A stretch of DNA of 64,000 bases, taken from the NCBI RefSeq assembly GCF_047948215.1, contig NC_134463.1, positions 100,034,657 to 100,098,656 on the forward strand, read 5' to 3'. Position numbers and translations under genes: made by a program. Positions 10,630-22,143 of this stretch are shown piece by piece; the stretch's first letter is position 1, and every line of letters begins with the position of its first letter. Origin of the DNA: Lycorma delicatula (taxonomy: Eukaryota > Arthropoda > Insecta > Hemiptera > Fulgoridae). The notes under the pieces were generated by a model that searched no databases, was not told the DNA's origin, and saw only the letters and a list, made by a program, of their open reading frames with translations.

Positions 10630-11975
10630 GGGGGAATAAATAAGATATATAAACGAAAGGGGAATAAACGACTAGTGAAAAGAAAAAGGGATTTATGATG
10701 GTAGAAGAAATAATAATAATACTGTATATACTAGTAATGCGGCCTACCCTTAACAATTTTACAATCTTGATATACCAGCCGCTTGTTTTGTGTTGCTATA
10801 TATGGTTAAGGAAGTAAGAGGTTAAAAAAGCACGTGGGTTACGTTCCTCTATCTGTGTACTACACAGAGGGCACTTTACTAGAAGCAAAACCGAGTAGTC
10901 GTACGGTTCGCCGCAATATTTATGATCACAAGGGCAGGGACAGTAAGAAATAACCTGGTAGAGTGGGAATATCCAACCTAATAAAGAAGAAGTATTCTTG
11001 TTTGGATGGAGAAATAATCATCCGATCGGTCTCGCGCGTTCTTTTTTTCTCTCCCACACTATATTTCTTCTTATTATTTTTCTTTCTCTAACACGTTTAC
11101 TTTATCCCCTCCCTTATTTATTTATATAAACAGTGCAACTGGGGCCAAAATTTACGACCCATCAGACGTTAAGTATCTTGTCTTCATTCTTCACTACATC
11201 CAATATCGAGTGATAATATTCCATAACACTTTCTTAATCGCTTTTTAAAACCGTCCATATTTTTTCTTCATCTTTCAACAAACAGCGACTGAAAACGGTG
11301 TCACAGTCACATTACAATACTTAAAAAAACTCTATAAATTTTTATTTAAGACATTAATGAAATATTATACAAAAAATTTTAATTTTTTGATATGAACAGT
11401 TTTCTTATATGTGTTTTACTCGATTTTTTTCACGTTTGATCCAAAAATTTTAGTTGTATGTTTAAAATGCATTATTCGTTATATTTTACATATCTGCTTT
11501 ACATGCCAACCGCCTACTTGATAAAAATGCTAGCTGATTGTAATTTAAATTAAAAATAAAATCATCTTAATAATCGTGTCTAATGCATTATTTAACTTTA
11601 GTTCTTTTATTTCTTCTGAATTTGTTATAAGGTACTTTAATCGGCTAAGATCGTTGACTTTAATCTTTCACTATTCAGTAAGGTGATACTGTGAACTTAT
11701 TATGATTCTTCTTGGTTAAATTTATTTCTTGATTTAAAAAAAATACTGCTTTGTTCAAAATGAAATTTAGCTCGTTTGAGATTAGCTTAAAACAATAAAA
11801 AGAAATATTTTAATTAATATAAAAACAAATAATTTTACTAAATAATTACATGTGCACTTTTTAATCTTTAAAAATTCTCTAGTAGAATTAATACGATAAG
11901 CCATAAATATAAAAAATCAAGCAAAACATAAATAAATGATTTTCATTTCACGTACTTAGAAATATGTATTTATTT
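10630..11975. other. Non-coding stretch
   Basis: No gene recognised. 10800-11060 is less AT-rich than its surroundings but shows no reading frame or repeat match. Confidence 0.5.
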
Positions 11976-11980
11976 GTCTT

Positions 11981-12245
11981 CTTCATTTTCCTGTTTAGCC
12001 TCCGGTAACTACCGTTTAGATAATACTTCAGAACATGATATGTATGAGTGTAAATGAAGTGTAGTCTTGTACAGTCGACTATTCCTGAGATGAGCGGTTA
12101 ATTGAAACCCAACCACCAAAGAACAACGGTATCCACGATCTAGTATTCAAATCCGTGTAATAATAGGACTTAAAAGCTGGAACTCTTGACTTCCAAATCA
12201 GCTGATTTGGTAAGACGCGTTCACTACTAGACCAACCCGGTGGGT
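11981..12245 (-). mobile_element. SINE1 copy B
   Basis: Reverse strand reads GGTTGGTCTAGTAGTGAACG, the palindrome CCAAATCAGCTGATTTGG (12193-12210), the shared body with GTATTCAAATC-type and GGTTGGGTTTCAATTAACC blocks, and the tail GTTCTGAAGTATTATCTAAA followed by CGGTAGTTACCGGAGGCTAA and an A-rich end. A few small deletions separate it from copy E. No clear target duplication was found. Confidence 0.88.
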
Positions 12246-12484
12246 AATCAATGTATTATTTATCAGAAAATTATAACAGTTCTCCAAACGTAGTAGTTCC
12301 AGAATTATAGAATATCAGTTAAGTTTGTTCACTGTTGAATTATATTTTTGAGTATCCTGTTTTAATTAAAGCCCAGCAGTAATATAGGCATTTAACCCAT
12401 TTGAAAGTAATACGTTTAATTAAATTTAAACCAGATTTCTTTTGCAATAAATAATGTAAAAGTAAACTTTCAATACCGTCGTTA

Positions 12485-12920
12485 ATTGCTCTACTTGTAA
12501 CTGCTGTACTTAAACAACAACACTGCGGAAAAATCCCAAAAAACCCTGGTACATAAGTTATAACCTTATATATAATGACCTTAAGTTGCGAACCGTTTGG
12601 CAGGAAATCTCAATGGTCAGCATACGGTATCAAAATCGTTTGGATCGGCACCCGAATTATTTGGTGGTCAATTTATTATATAACACTATCAGTGATTTTT
12701 CAAGATTGCTGAGGAACAATATTCTTGGTTTGCTTTATAGTTTCAATTAGGTGACTTTGTGGTGTGGCTGTATGGAGTGCTCTTCTATTCCACTACTAAG
12801 TCACAAGCCACTGGGTCTGTGGCAACGTAATATTAATTGAAATACATCTTATTTACTTATTGTTCTATGAACAGATTGTAAAGTCGCTGTTACGTTATAA
12901 AAAAAATTAAAAAACTGTTT
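12485..12920 (+). pseudogene. Jockey-like LINE 3' end (J2)
   Basis: Last part of a jockey ORF2 plus 3' UTR. Seen: TLRKNPKKPWYISYN near 12520-12565, then NDLKLRTVWQEIS (12575-12615), RYQNRLDRHPNYLVVNLL (12625-12680) and SRLLRNNILGL (12700-12735), followed by non-coding sequence to GATTGTAAAGT near 12885. It matches the 3' half of copy J7 (58919-59235) closely along the whole length, so the two are one subfamily. It keeps the PWY Trp codon that is a stop in J7. 5'-truncated and inactive. Confidence 0.8.
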
Positions 12921-12924
12921 AACT

Positions 12925-14950
12925 GAAAGTTGGCTTTTTCTAAATTATGTACTATAACCGAATGGTTGTAGGTGATCTAATATAAGGTACTAGACACTCC
13001 CAAATGACAATCTTGTTGTTCTAAAAAATAACAAGAATCACGTACCCATGTTTACCAATCAGTGTAAGATATAAAGTCATTTCATATTCCCTAGTGCATA
13101 TCAGAACGTCTCTAAAATACAAGTAATATTCAGCCCTCCAAGCGGTATTTATCTTTCATCCTGTTCAGTATATGAACTTATTAAGTAAACGTAATTTTTC
13201 GTAACGAAATCACCTCTGACTTTAAGTGGTTCATCAGTATCACAGTCTTGTTTAATAATTTAAAGCGGCAAATTAAGTATCTCTTTATGTTGAGAATATT
13301 CTCCTGAGAAGGAAAAATTAACATCCGCAAAGTGTCAGTAATACTTTAATATATGCTATTTTTAAACTCAAAGTCTATCTTGCAAATATTTTTAAGTTTT
13401 CTGTTTAAACATCGTATCGTCGCGTTTCTTACTCTTTTAACAGATGTTAGTTTATCAATCGATACGTAAATTAAAGTTTTCACCTTTAGCATGACTAAAT
13501 TATAGAAAAATGCAAGCGATGTAGAAAAATATTGTACAGTATGTAATATTAATGTTTGAAGATGCTAATTTCTTGTTTAACATTGAATAAACCATAAAAA
13601 AAAGATGGTGTGCATACTACGAGGGATGTTGAAATAGTGATTAACTTTGACAATTTTCAGTTTGTCAGTGCTAAAATATACGTTAATAACCAGATAAAAA
13701 ATTGTTTTTTAATGGGTTTTTTTTGTATATAACTCAATCCTAAAATTAAAAAATTTATAGGATTTTTTTGTTATTTCTTTTTTCTTTATTTAGCTGAAGT
13801 GTATTAAACCTTAACACTGAATATATATATTTTTTTTTAATCTATAAGAATAAAAAAATAAAAATGTAGATATTTTAAATTTTGTAAAATGTTTTATCTC
13901 TTAACTTAAAAACGAAATTCTGCATTGCATATCATTTACATTTAAAGATTTTCTTTAAAGGTTTAATGATTTATTACTACTCTACAGTTTATATATTTGT
14001 ATAAAGTGCACGGCTCACTCGCTCATTACTAACGATGTTGTTACGTTATTTCAAGGTTGATGACTTTTTTTTTATTCATTGCTTATGCGGAAATATAAAC
14101 CGTTAAAATTTTTCACAATGAAGATGAATTTTTTAAAATTTTTCTATTCTTAAATCGAGTTTTTCAACTTTTTTAATTTGCTATCATTCAATTTTTTACA
14201 CAGCAGTCATTTTTTTTTATAAAAACATTCTATTGAAAATCTTAAAAAAATATTAACAAATAACTGGTATTTATTATTTATAAATTAACTGTAAATTTAT
14301 TTCATTTTTTAATTATTTACTTGTCTTTTATTCCATTTGCGATTCTGACTCCATAAAAGTAGACATGTATTATTACACATGATTTTATCGCTCTTTTAAT
14401 ATGGTGACTGCATAATAAAGTATTTTTAATATCAAAATTTAACTGATGAAATTTTCTTAGCTGTTTACATTAAAAATAATTACTTATTTTTATAACATGT
14501 ATAAACTATACATTCAAAACCGGTTAAATGAGGCGATTAATCTCCTGGAAGAGTAAGGAAATGGTGAAACGTGTGGAACACTTTAATTCAAACAAGCTGA
14601 AAATGGCGTGAATTAGAAGTAACGTAGCTGTGGAAATATGTGTTAGGTATTTAGAAAAGTCAAGAACGGCAGAAGATGGTCCTTGATTACTTTTATGTGC
14701 CGAAAAATCGATCACATAAAATGCCAACTATCAAAAGTGGGAGAATGGTGACGAAATTAATTTTCTTTAACGCACTATTTAATCTACTCAGTGGTGTGTA
14801 AAAGGTTAAATGTTAACCTTTGTTTTAAAATTGTGTAAAGGAAACAAGCAATAAAAAGAAAATTTATTCAGAAGCTTGATAAAATCCTAAAAGAACAAAA
14901 TCAAACATTTTTTACTTACTTTAACCTAAATCGTTACAGTTCAAGCTTGA
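12925..14950. other. AT-rich stretch, little recognised
   Basis: A solitary TACGAGGGATGTTGAAATAG at 13617-13636 resembles a mariner terminal repeat but has no partner. 14530-14760 looks faintly coding (CVRYLEKSRTAEDGP in one frame, with stops), and I cannot assign it. Otherwise featureless. Confidence 0.45.
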
Positions 14951-14954
14951 TTAT

Positions 14955-15225
14955 TCATTTAAAAATGAAATTAATTCTTCTTGTTTTAATTTGCGCGAAA
15001 AGACCAATAACTTTTACCTTGATCTCTGGATGACAACTGAGAAAATTTCCCTTCACTGAAAGTACTGCAAACCCATTTAGTCTTTCCATACTCATAGTGC
15101 TTCTAAGAAAAGTATTTATTCTTTTCAATGTTGAAAAGCAGCGTTCTGTTTCTGATTTATTCATGGTAACTTTCAAGAGGATTTTTATCAGTTTCATAAT
15201 TTCACTGAGAAGTTCTTAGTTTTTA
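14955..15225 (-). pseudogene. hAT transposase C-terminal dimerisation domain fragment
   Basis: On the reverse strand, an 80-codon open piece carries SETERCFSTLKRINTFLRST followed by MSMERLNGFAVLSV and KTRRINFIF. This is the hAT C-terminal (Dimer_Tnp_hAT) signature, where S.SERSFS.LKRIK.YLRSTM...RL.GL is standard. The N-terminal side is cut at about 15230 where repeat R-A begins, so the hAT copy was truncated by that junction. No stop inside the preserved piece. It belongs to the ZMYM/SCAND-like hAT group by wording; whether it is the same family as the fragment at 4596 cannot be seen because the regions do not overlap. Confidence 0.8.
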
Positions 15226-15234
15226 CTCCGAGTC

Positions 15235-15590
15235 ACGCGGAGTAAAAAAAAAATCCCGTTCGGCACGCCGGAAGGCGGTAGGATTTTACCAGTGCTAAGA
15301 GTAAGAGATAAAAAACATTTTTTCCTTAAGAAATAATTCAAATTTACTCAATACGACAATACATCTAAAAAAGTTTCACATGTTTAGCATACGATAAGCT
15401 CCATCTTCTTACAATTCCAGCAATATTTTGGTCATCTCTTGCCCCTAAGTGTTGGTCATATTAAAAATTGTTACGACAAAAATTTTAGGTAATGTTAAAG
15501 TACATCTTTAAACCGATTCGATACTGTGCCTATTAAGGGCGTATGATTTTTGTCTTCGAAACCCATTTTTTCCACCCCCTGATCCAATGG
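15235..15590 (+). repeat. Unclassified dispersed repeat R-A, copy 1
   Basis: Matches 27310-27690 in the opposite orientation for about 350 bp. Shared landmarks in order: a CGGCA(C/T)GCCGGAAG block, AAATTTACTCAATACGACAA, TTTAGCATACGA, ACAATTCCAGCAA, CATCTCTTGCC, GGTTGGTCATAT or its variant, CTATTAAGGG and CTTCGAAA followed by a CATTTTTTCCACCC block. Non-coding. It starts where the hAT fragment stops. Confidence 0.8.
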
Positions 15591-15830
15591 TTGGTGATAA
15601 AAGAAAAAACATTAGTTAGATAGGTTTTAGACCCTTATCCAAAGAATGGTAGGAACTTTAAACGAATTCGATATTTTACTTATTAGGAAACTTATATATA
15701 TTTTATACATATTTCATTTTTTTTCGAAAAAATCCTCCCATTTCCACACCCATGGTCCGATGTTTCCTATAAACGAAATCGATTAAGATTTTGGGTCGTT
15801 ATATTTTATGAATCAATTTGAAAGTAATGT
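15490..15830 (+). repeat. Degenerate tandem units (about 150-170 bp period)
   Basis: TTTAAACCGATTCGATACTG at 15509 recurs as CTTTAAACGAATTCGATATT near 15657, and the TTCGAAACCCATTTTTTCCA block near 15558 recurs as a TTCGAAAAAATCC...CATTTCCAC block near 15723. Two decayed satellite-like units partly overlap R-A. Confidence 0.4.
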
Positions 15831-16019
15831 AGGAAAATTATGGCAATTATCGTGTCTATAAGAAAGTAAAAAATATATATATATGTTTGCATATATAAAT
15901 TTGTATATAAACCTTTGAACTGATGGCGGTTTTGGGCTTTAAGGAATGTGAAACGCGAAGATATGTAAAAACTTTCCAGATATCGAATCATGGTACCTAT
16001 TAGCTTTCTTATAAAATCT

Positions 16020-16420
16020 ACCTAAAAATCGTTCATAAAGTTATGCTTATATTATAGAACGCATACATATACCATACATATAACCCATTCACATACATAG
16101 ACTAGTTATATAAAGAACCAAGAGAACCTAAACAAGTATTTTTATTAATTTTTTTTTTTAGATATTTTAATTTTTAGTGATACCAAAGATATAAGAATTT
16201 AGATCTAAAAATCATCATCTAAAAGTCATCAGATCTAAAAATTTAAGCTTTTCGTTCTGGAAAAAATAACTCCTTAAATTAACGAACTTAAAGGGTGTTA
16301 AATTTTATTATAAATTGAATTTTAAAAAATAACCGTCCGTTCTAAATGTTTTTATAAGTACATTAAATACTTATGGAACGCAAGAATGGCGGGAGTTTCA
16401 TAATTTCTCCCTACAGATCG
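16020..16420. other. AT-rich stretch, nothing recognised
   Basis: Contains a direct duplication around 16200-16240 (AGATCTAAAAAT with ATCATC blocks) and nothing else of note. Confidence 0.4.
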
Positions 16421-16429
16421 CAGAACCTG

Positions 16430-16705
16430 GACAATATCCCTTGCTGCTGTATCTTTCTATTATCGGGCGGATTTCATCGGTTATTTAGTGGCGGTTATAA
16501 ATTTTAAGTTTTATTTATGGACGGATTTGGTGATTTGCGTTCTTCTCCGCATGGACCAGAGTGAAAATTATTTACCGGGTCTGACCGTGCGAGACTAGGC
16601 TTTTGAGCCTCTACTCCCGGAGTGATTCCCGGGGTCGGGTACTAGTTATTTGGAGGGAGCAATGCGCCCTCTTCTCCGGAGGGAGTCGCATGTGCTAAAT
16701 GAATT
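16430..16705. repeat. GC-rich structured island, unclassified
   Basis: Stands out in AT-rich DNA. Short self-complementary pieces follow one another: AGGCTTTTGAGCCT near 16598, CCGGAGTGATTCCCGG near 16617, GAGGGAGCAATGCGCCCTC near 16654, and CTCCGGAG near 16674. No reading frame and no tRNA fold. It may be the untranslated part of an unknown retroelement. Confidence 0.4.
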
Positions 16706-16869
16706 AAGTACTTATCGGTATTTAGTAATAAACTGAACAGAACAATCGCGTACGCTAAAACAATTAGCTCTAAGAAATTACATGTAACTATAAATAATAA
16801 TATGAACAAAAAACAAACTGAAATAACTTCCTACTTTTTCAAATAATTGTCTTAAATTTAATTGTTAAG

Positions 16870-17190
16870 TTATATATTCAGATTTGTGTTAATATAGTAA
16901 TGTATTAAGACTTACTACACTGTATTTTGAACTGAAATCTGTACTCTCTATCAGGCTGTAAGAGAAAGTGCTTAAAAGACTGTACAATTACTGTAATTTA
17001 ACGTTCCGAAAAAAAGACAGTTGAAAATGAAAGCCGGCTAACAAAATTGTAATTACTATACAATAAACATTCAGCAATTTTATTTTTTTACACCCATAAT
17101 AATCTAATTTTTAACTGTACCATTCAGTAATATTTTAATTTTTATTTTAATATTTTATATTTATTTTTAACAACATTAAACAAATTGTCA
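16870..17190 (+). repeat. Dispersed repeat R-B, copy 2
   Basis: Counterpart of 10100-10400, joined by GAAAGTGCTTAAAA near 16964 and the following blocks. This copy is followed by a pogo/Tigger-like terminus at 17288-17307, which the first copy lacks. Confidence 0.45.
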
Positions 17191-17287
17191 TTATTTCATT
17201 TTTTTGTTCTTTATTTTATCTTCGAATAAAGCGATTACATATCTTCTTGAAATAACGTGGGTATAACAGTTGTTCGAATGGCCGTGT

Positions 17288-17307
17288 CATAGCGAGGTCT
17301 TACTGTA
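17288..17307 (-). repeat. Possible pogo/Tigger-type terminal repeat
   Basis: Reverse strand TACAGTAAGACCTCGCTATG resembles the CAGT..(A/G)ACCTCG.TAT ends of pogo-like DNA transposons and is bounded by a poly-T run. No partner TIR was found on the left, so this is tentative. Confidence 0.3.
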
Positions 17308-17319
17308 GTTTTTTTTTTT

Positions 17320-18745
17320 TTTTTATACAAAAGATAATTTATTACAACAGTTATTTCTTTGTAACATTTTACTTTTATAATTATATTAATTTAAGCTAAT
17401 TTTATTAATACTGGAGAAAATTAAACTGAAAAAAATACTTGACTAAAGCATTTCTACAGAAAAAAATTAAGCAGCTTAAATAGTTAAGTAATACAATATA
17501 CATAACTTTAACACTGTCATTCATCCGATCCGAGGTTGTTGGCAAATAGATTCAAAACTCTAGAGTTCATTAACGTACCGTTATCAAAATAAAAATATTT
17601 GTTTTCATATATTTTTTTTTTTTTGCTGATAAAAATACATATAAGAATTGAAAAAAAACTGTATCACCGTGATATTCTATTTTTGTTTTGTTTTTCTGTG
17701 AAAAATATATGAAAATAACTTGAAACGATTTTTATTTCTAAGATTAGTTAGATTACAAGGAATCGCATAGAAAAATCGATTAAAAAGTGAAACTTCAAAA
17801 AAATTATCTGAAAATATACATCTAAAAATTAAAATTTTATTTTATAATTATAATATTATAACTTTTGAATATAATAAGACTAAATGAAAACCGGATTCCA
17901 TAACAAGTTACCAAAAAAAGACACGGGATAGAACATCTTTTTATTTTTAGAATTTATTAATCTTAAATACGGCAAAGCGATGGTGTGAATCTCATGAAAA
18001 TTTATAAATTATTTTTAATTATTTTTTAAATACTAATTAAATGTTTAATCGACAGTAATGTCTGCATTAAAATTATTTTCTATAACGGTAAAATATGAAT
18101 AGAATTTAAATGCACTAAATTTTATTATTTTATGTATTATTTTTTATTAAAATTAAACTAAGGTCGATAGCCCTTATTGTTACTTTTAAAATAAATGTAC
18201 TTTACATTTACGCAAAGAAATATGCTTCTACAAAAGTAATATTATAATTTAAGAAAATATATATCTGACTGTAATGAAAGATTACAAACGTTATTTCTTT
18301 TTTTTTATAATAAAATAAATATTATTGTTCTTTAACTTGAAATTTTTATTTAGTAAGTTAAGGTTTGGTTTGGTTTTTCAATGAAATTATTTCCCTGATA
18401 AGATATTTTTTTAACATGATTCATAATATTATTACAATATTATGAACATTTTATTTTTATTTTCTTTATCAAACATTCATATCTAGTTATCGTCTATTAA
18501 TTAAAAAAATATATAGAATAATCAAAATTACTCGCAGCTAAAAATAAACTTTTTTTTTTAAGAAAATAAAATATAATAAACATGTAAATAAACAATCAAC
18601 CAATATTTAATTTATTTTATTCAATCGATCTATCTGTATTTACGAACTGTAAACAAAAATTATATTATAAAATAAAATGTTTATATTACAAAATTTATTT
18701 ATTTTTTCTTTCGCTAATAATATCGCTATGTAAGCTTATGCCTGT
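17320..18745. other. AT-rich stretch, nothing recognised
   Basis: Homopolymer runs and low-complexity AT only. Confidence 0.5.
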
Positions 18746-18749
18746 GCGT

Positions 18750-18862
18750 GCGATGCGGAAATAAGATTTTTTAGCGTATGAAAAATTCCATGCCGGACAA
18801 TCCAACGCGGGACCTCCCGGATGAAAGGCCGAGACGCTACCATTCCACCAATGAGATCGGTA
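18750..18862 (-). mobile_element. SINE2 copy F (tRNA-derived SINE)
   Basis: Reverse strand reads TGGTGGAATGGTAGCGTCTC (A-box part), GGCCTTTCATCCGGGAGGTC, then a decayed B box GCGTTGGATTG, and CCGGCATGGAATTTTTCATA. It matches copy G over the tRNA-like head and the piece just after it; the shared CATCCTCTGAAG tail is missing, so this copy is 3'-truncated. Confidence 0.75.
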
Positions 18863-18869
18863 GAGATGC

Positions 18870-20450
18870 GAGATTAAAATTATGGATAATTTTGTTTTTT
18901 AATCTCAAATTTATTCATGAATTTTGAAATTTATAAATAAGAACGATAATATTTTAATTTGTTTATATATATATTTTTAAATTCAATAATAGGTGGGCCG
19001 ATTTTAGTGTTATTTTTATTTATTTAACCATAGGAATGAATATAACATTTTAATATTGAATAAGCGGAAAGACTTTTAAACATGTCATGTTTTACAATGC
19101 CGTATTTCGCAAAACGGGTGCTTGCTATTTTACGGTAAGGTATGGTCTAGCTTACAGTAACATTTAGAAAATAGTCTGATTTTTGTTTTGGTATTTAATT
19201 TATAAAATCTTATAAAGGGTTTTCGGGATACTTCCTTTATATTGAGGGAGTAATTTTTCTTTTTTAGTTTGTTTGTTAGGAATCTTCTTCTGGATACTCA
19301 TTCTTATTTATTACGCGGGAAGAAAATTTTAACAAAACAATTTATATAAATATTGATTCAGAACTTATTTAATCTTTGTCTTCTTTAAATCTCTTACTTA
19401 AATAGATTCCTAAATAAATAAGAAAGAGTATCCAGAAGAATGCCGGGTAATTCAACTTGTCTGTATATTTAAGGAAATTTTAATTAAATGGTAGAATATA
19501 AATTATGAATTCACTAGATATAACACGGTCCATAATGTAATGTCTATAAATAACCATACGATCATTTAATTGAATTCATCTGAAATTAAATATCTCAAGA
19601 CGTATTCAGTATGATTCAGTGTTGCATATAATAAAAAAAATAGCCACCAACTAAATTCTGTGACTCAATAATTTCATTATAAAGTAGCAATATTATCTTA
19701 AAAAAAGAACATATATATGAATGTACGTGAAAATATATGATAATTAGAATAAAATCTTAGGTTTTTATATAAAAAATAATTTTAACACTGCAGAATAAAA
19801 AAAATATTAAATTACATATAATAACAGTTATTTATTATGAAAACGCAGTACATGTTTATGTAAATGAAATACAATACATAATATTATCTCGTTTGTTAAT
19901 AAGGTAGTACAACATATATATATATATACTAAAAAGATAAATTTAATTTAATTGAAACGATTTTTGTTGTGACAGAAAAAAAACACGTATTTATTATTAT
20001 TACAATTAAATATTATCTCTACATGTTTCTCTATTCCCAGTTATAATAATATATAAAGTAGAAAAAAAATCGTGCTTTATTTCTGTACTATAAAAATAAA
20101 TACACTCTGTAACGTTTGTATTTCAGGAGGGTTAAAAATCCCACGAGTTAAAATATAACAAAATCTAGATTACTAAATTGCGTGAATTTGAACTGAATTA
20201 TATTTATCATTCTTTATATGTCAGAAATTATATATCTACGAAATGCGATTTGGTAACATACATATTAGAGGAATCAATTCTATTTAATATTTCAGAAAAT
20301 CAGATGAAAGATAGGAAGGCTTATTGTTAACAGTGTTTGGACTTGATTAAAATTTTAATTTTCGCATTTAAAAATTAAATAATTTTCATACTGTAAGTAA
20401 AAGCCTTATACAAAACAAAAGCATTTCATAAAACCACCTTTAAATTGTAT
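18870..20450. other. AT-rich stretch with one inverted repeat
   Basis: No gene. Holds the inverted repeat described at 19275-19447 and a short TA run at 19915-19929. Confidence 0.5.
19275..19447. repeat. Inverted repeat pair
   Basis: TTCTTCTGGATACTCATTCT with TATTTATT (19284-19312) is repeated in reverse at 19412-19440. A TTAGGAATC block lies on the left of the first arm, while its counterpart GATTCCTAA (19405-19413) lies on the inner side of the second. The loop is AT-rich and non-coding. Confidence 0.7.
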
Positions 20451-20454
20451 TTTT

Positions 20455-21375
20455 TCCTTATAATTTATTTATAATCGGTTCCGAGTAAAGAACCAAGAGT
20501 AAATCGTATTAAAAAAAATACATAATGAGGGGTTTCCAACGAACAATAAAACCAGCTCTCAGTTTCCACTCGATAAAAAGTAAACTGTAAGAGGCTAGGC
20601 TCCTCATCAAAATATAGAAAGATGCTCATCACATATGTGACATTGAACCAGATTAAAAGTCGCTCAGATTTCCCCATGTCCAGCGTATGTTGGCCTTTCA
20701 ATCGCCGGACATCATCCCTGTTGTCAAGGAGATTTTTTTTAACTTCCGCTACCACCGTTAGGTATCGCTTCAGAGGATGAAATGAATGATTTGTAGCTTG
20801 TGAAAATGTCATGCCTGACCGGGATTCGAACGCGGGACCTTCGGATGAAAGGTCGAGAGGCTACCACTCGCACCACGAAGACCGGCGTTGTCAAGGAAAT
20901 TAACTGCTAGAAATTTCACGTGATTACCTAAACGCTACCTATATTTTGAACCGAACCGTTTGACCTCTTCGCGAACATAAAATAATTTACGTAGTCGTGA
21001 ATTTCTTTTCCGTGCGAAACACGGTGCTTCTGCGATGGATCTCGCCAACTTATTCTGGAAACTTTGTATAATTTCAATCTTACACTTGCTTGTCGTACCC
21101 GTAGCTCTAAGTCGTACGTCCAAATCGGTTTTAGAATCATCTTGCACGTTAAAATTTTTTCGGTGAGTGACTACTATTTTGTCGCTGAATTCCTGCCTAA
21201 TAATCGATAAAGCTTCTTTTACATCGCGTTTAACCGTTTCCTTTTATTGTCTCACGCGGTACTTCCACTTAAAACGAAGAACAAGGTGAAGCCCAAGGTA
21301 CCACACGAGGTCAGCGATGGGAATGACGTTTGTGGCATTCGCATCGGTGGCATCCTGGCTGAGGCGGACTGAAAT
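20455..21375 (-). pseudogene. Jockey-like LINE 3' end (J3), split by SINE2
   Basis: Reads right to left. Seen: YLGLHLVLRFKWKYRVRQ near 21255-21310, PIWTYDLELR-type sequence in one frame and TSKCKIEIIQSFQNKLARSI in another (20985-21130), VREEVKRFGSKY near 20945-20975, LAVNFLDN near 20900, then the SINE2 insertion, then NLLDNRDDVRRLKGQHTLDM near 20680-20735. The 3' UTR ends with TTTACTC, GGTTC and GGAACCGATTATAAAT (20465-20490), related to the ends of J1, J4 and J6. Two frames are needed across the LELRVR region, so it was dead or dying apart from the insertion. Its 5' side meets a mariner fragment near 21375-21390. Confidence 0.85.
20735..20886 (-). mobile_element. SINE2 copy G, complete, with target-site duplication
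   Basis: Complete 152-bp copy inside jockey J3. The reverse strand starts GCCGGTCTTCGTGGTGCGAG and continues TGGTAGCCTCTCGACCTTTC, a B box GCGTTCGAATCC, GGTCAGGCATGACATTTTCA, and the tail TTTCATCCTCTGAAGCGATA with CCTAACGGTGGTAGCGGAAG before poly-A. It is flanked by GTTGTCAAGGAGATT (20720-20734) and GTTGTCAAGGAAATT (20887-20901), 14 of 15 identical: a LINE-type target-site duplication. Confidence 0.92.
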
Positions 21376-21379
21376 ATGA

Positions 21380-21936
21380 CATATACCAAGGTTTAAAGAC
21401 GAACTCTGCTAAAGTCTATAAGGGACGGAGGGTGTCTTCCCTATGGGGTCAGGATGTGCCGATATTTACTCGACATTTTTCAACAATCTGTTCAACTGTA
21501 AATAGTCGATCTTCTTAGATAAGTGAATCACTACAACAATTTAACGCCGAAGTTGACACTTACCGGACGCCCGAAGCGGTGCTCATCGGTTTTGGGACCA
21601 CTTTTAAACTTTTCCAGTTACGCTTAAAAACTCGTACGGTTCATGCAAATACTGCCGTGTTGTTCGTTCATCCGAGAGAATATATCTGACGGTGGTACAC
21701 TTTCCGAAAGTAAAAATCGGATTACTGAACGCTGTTCTAAAGTACTTTTTTTCGAGTGGACACGCCATCGTAATAAGACTTTAGAGGTTATGTTTTCGTA
21801 AATATTAATCGAACAGCTGAAGGTGTTAAAACACTCTGCACAAGGTTGTCAACTAATACTACAAAAGTTTCAATTGGCTGTATTAAGTGCTTACTTACTG
21901 AAAATGTTTGTCTGTTTAATTGTTGAATGAACCTCG
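21380..21936 (-). pseudogene. Mariner transposase N-terminal fragment with 5' TIR
   Basis: Reverse strand begins with a mariner-type end (CGAGGTTCATTCAACAATTA at 21917-21936, preceded by TA) and an untranslated leader. It then encodes a start MACPLEKKYF and, across frames, SVIRFLLSESVPPSDIFSRM, NEQHGSICMNRTSF, LEKFKSGPKTDEHRFGRPVS and a later QLNRLLKNVE. This is the paired helix-turn-helix DNA-binding half of a mariner transposase. At least two frame changes and several stops. The catalytic half is missing, replaced by jockey J3. Confidence 0.75.
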
Positions 21937-21959
21937 TATATAAGGAAAATACATTTTAA

Positions 21960-22109
21960 GTGATGGTATTTTCGTATTCCTCATACTTCAAATGTAAAAC
22001 AATTTCATCTCTCCAATTCCACCGTTCGTTGAAAATAATGCCGAACTGTTCTTCGAAAAAAAACGATTTATCTGTTAACAAATTTGTTACCAGAACTATA
22101 ATAATTATT

Positions 22110-22143
<34 letters not shown>

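Noticed and set aside
10469..10756. Membrane protein with a long isoleucine-tyrosine run
   Set aside because: The run is a translation of the TA microsatellite.
13617..13636. Mariner terminal repeat TACGAGGGATGTTGAAATAG
   Set aside because: No partner end within mariner distance and no transposase piece nearby.
20465..20812. A 115-codon gene on the minus strand
   Set aside because: The frame is a chance fusion of the SINE2 tail with jockey J3 coding and 3' UTR.
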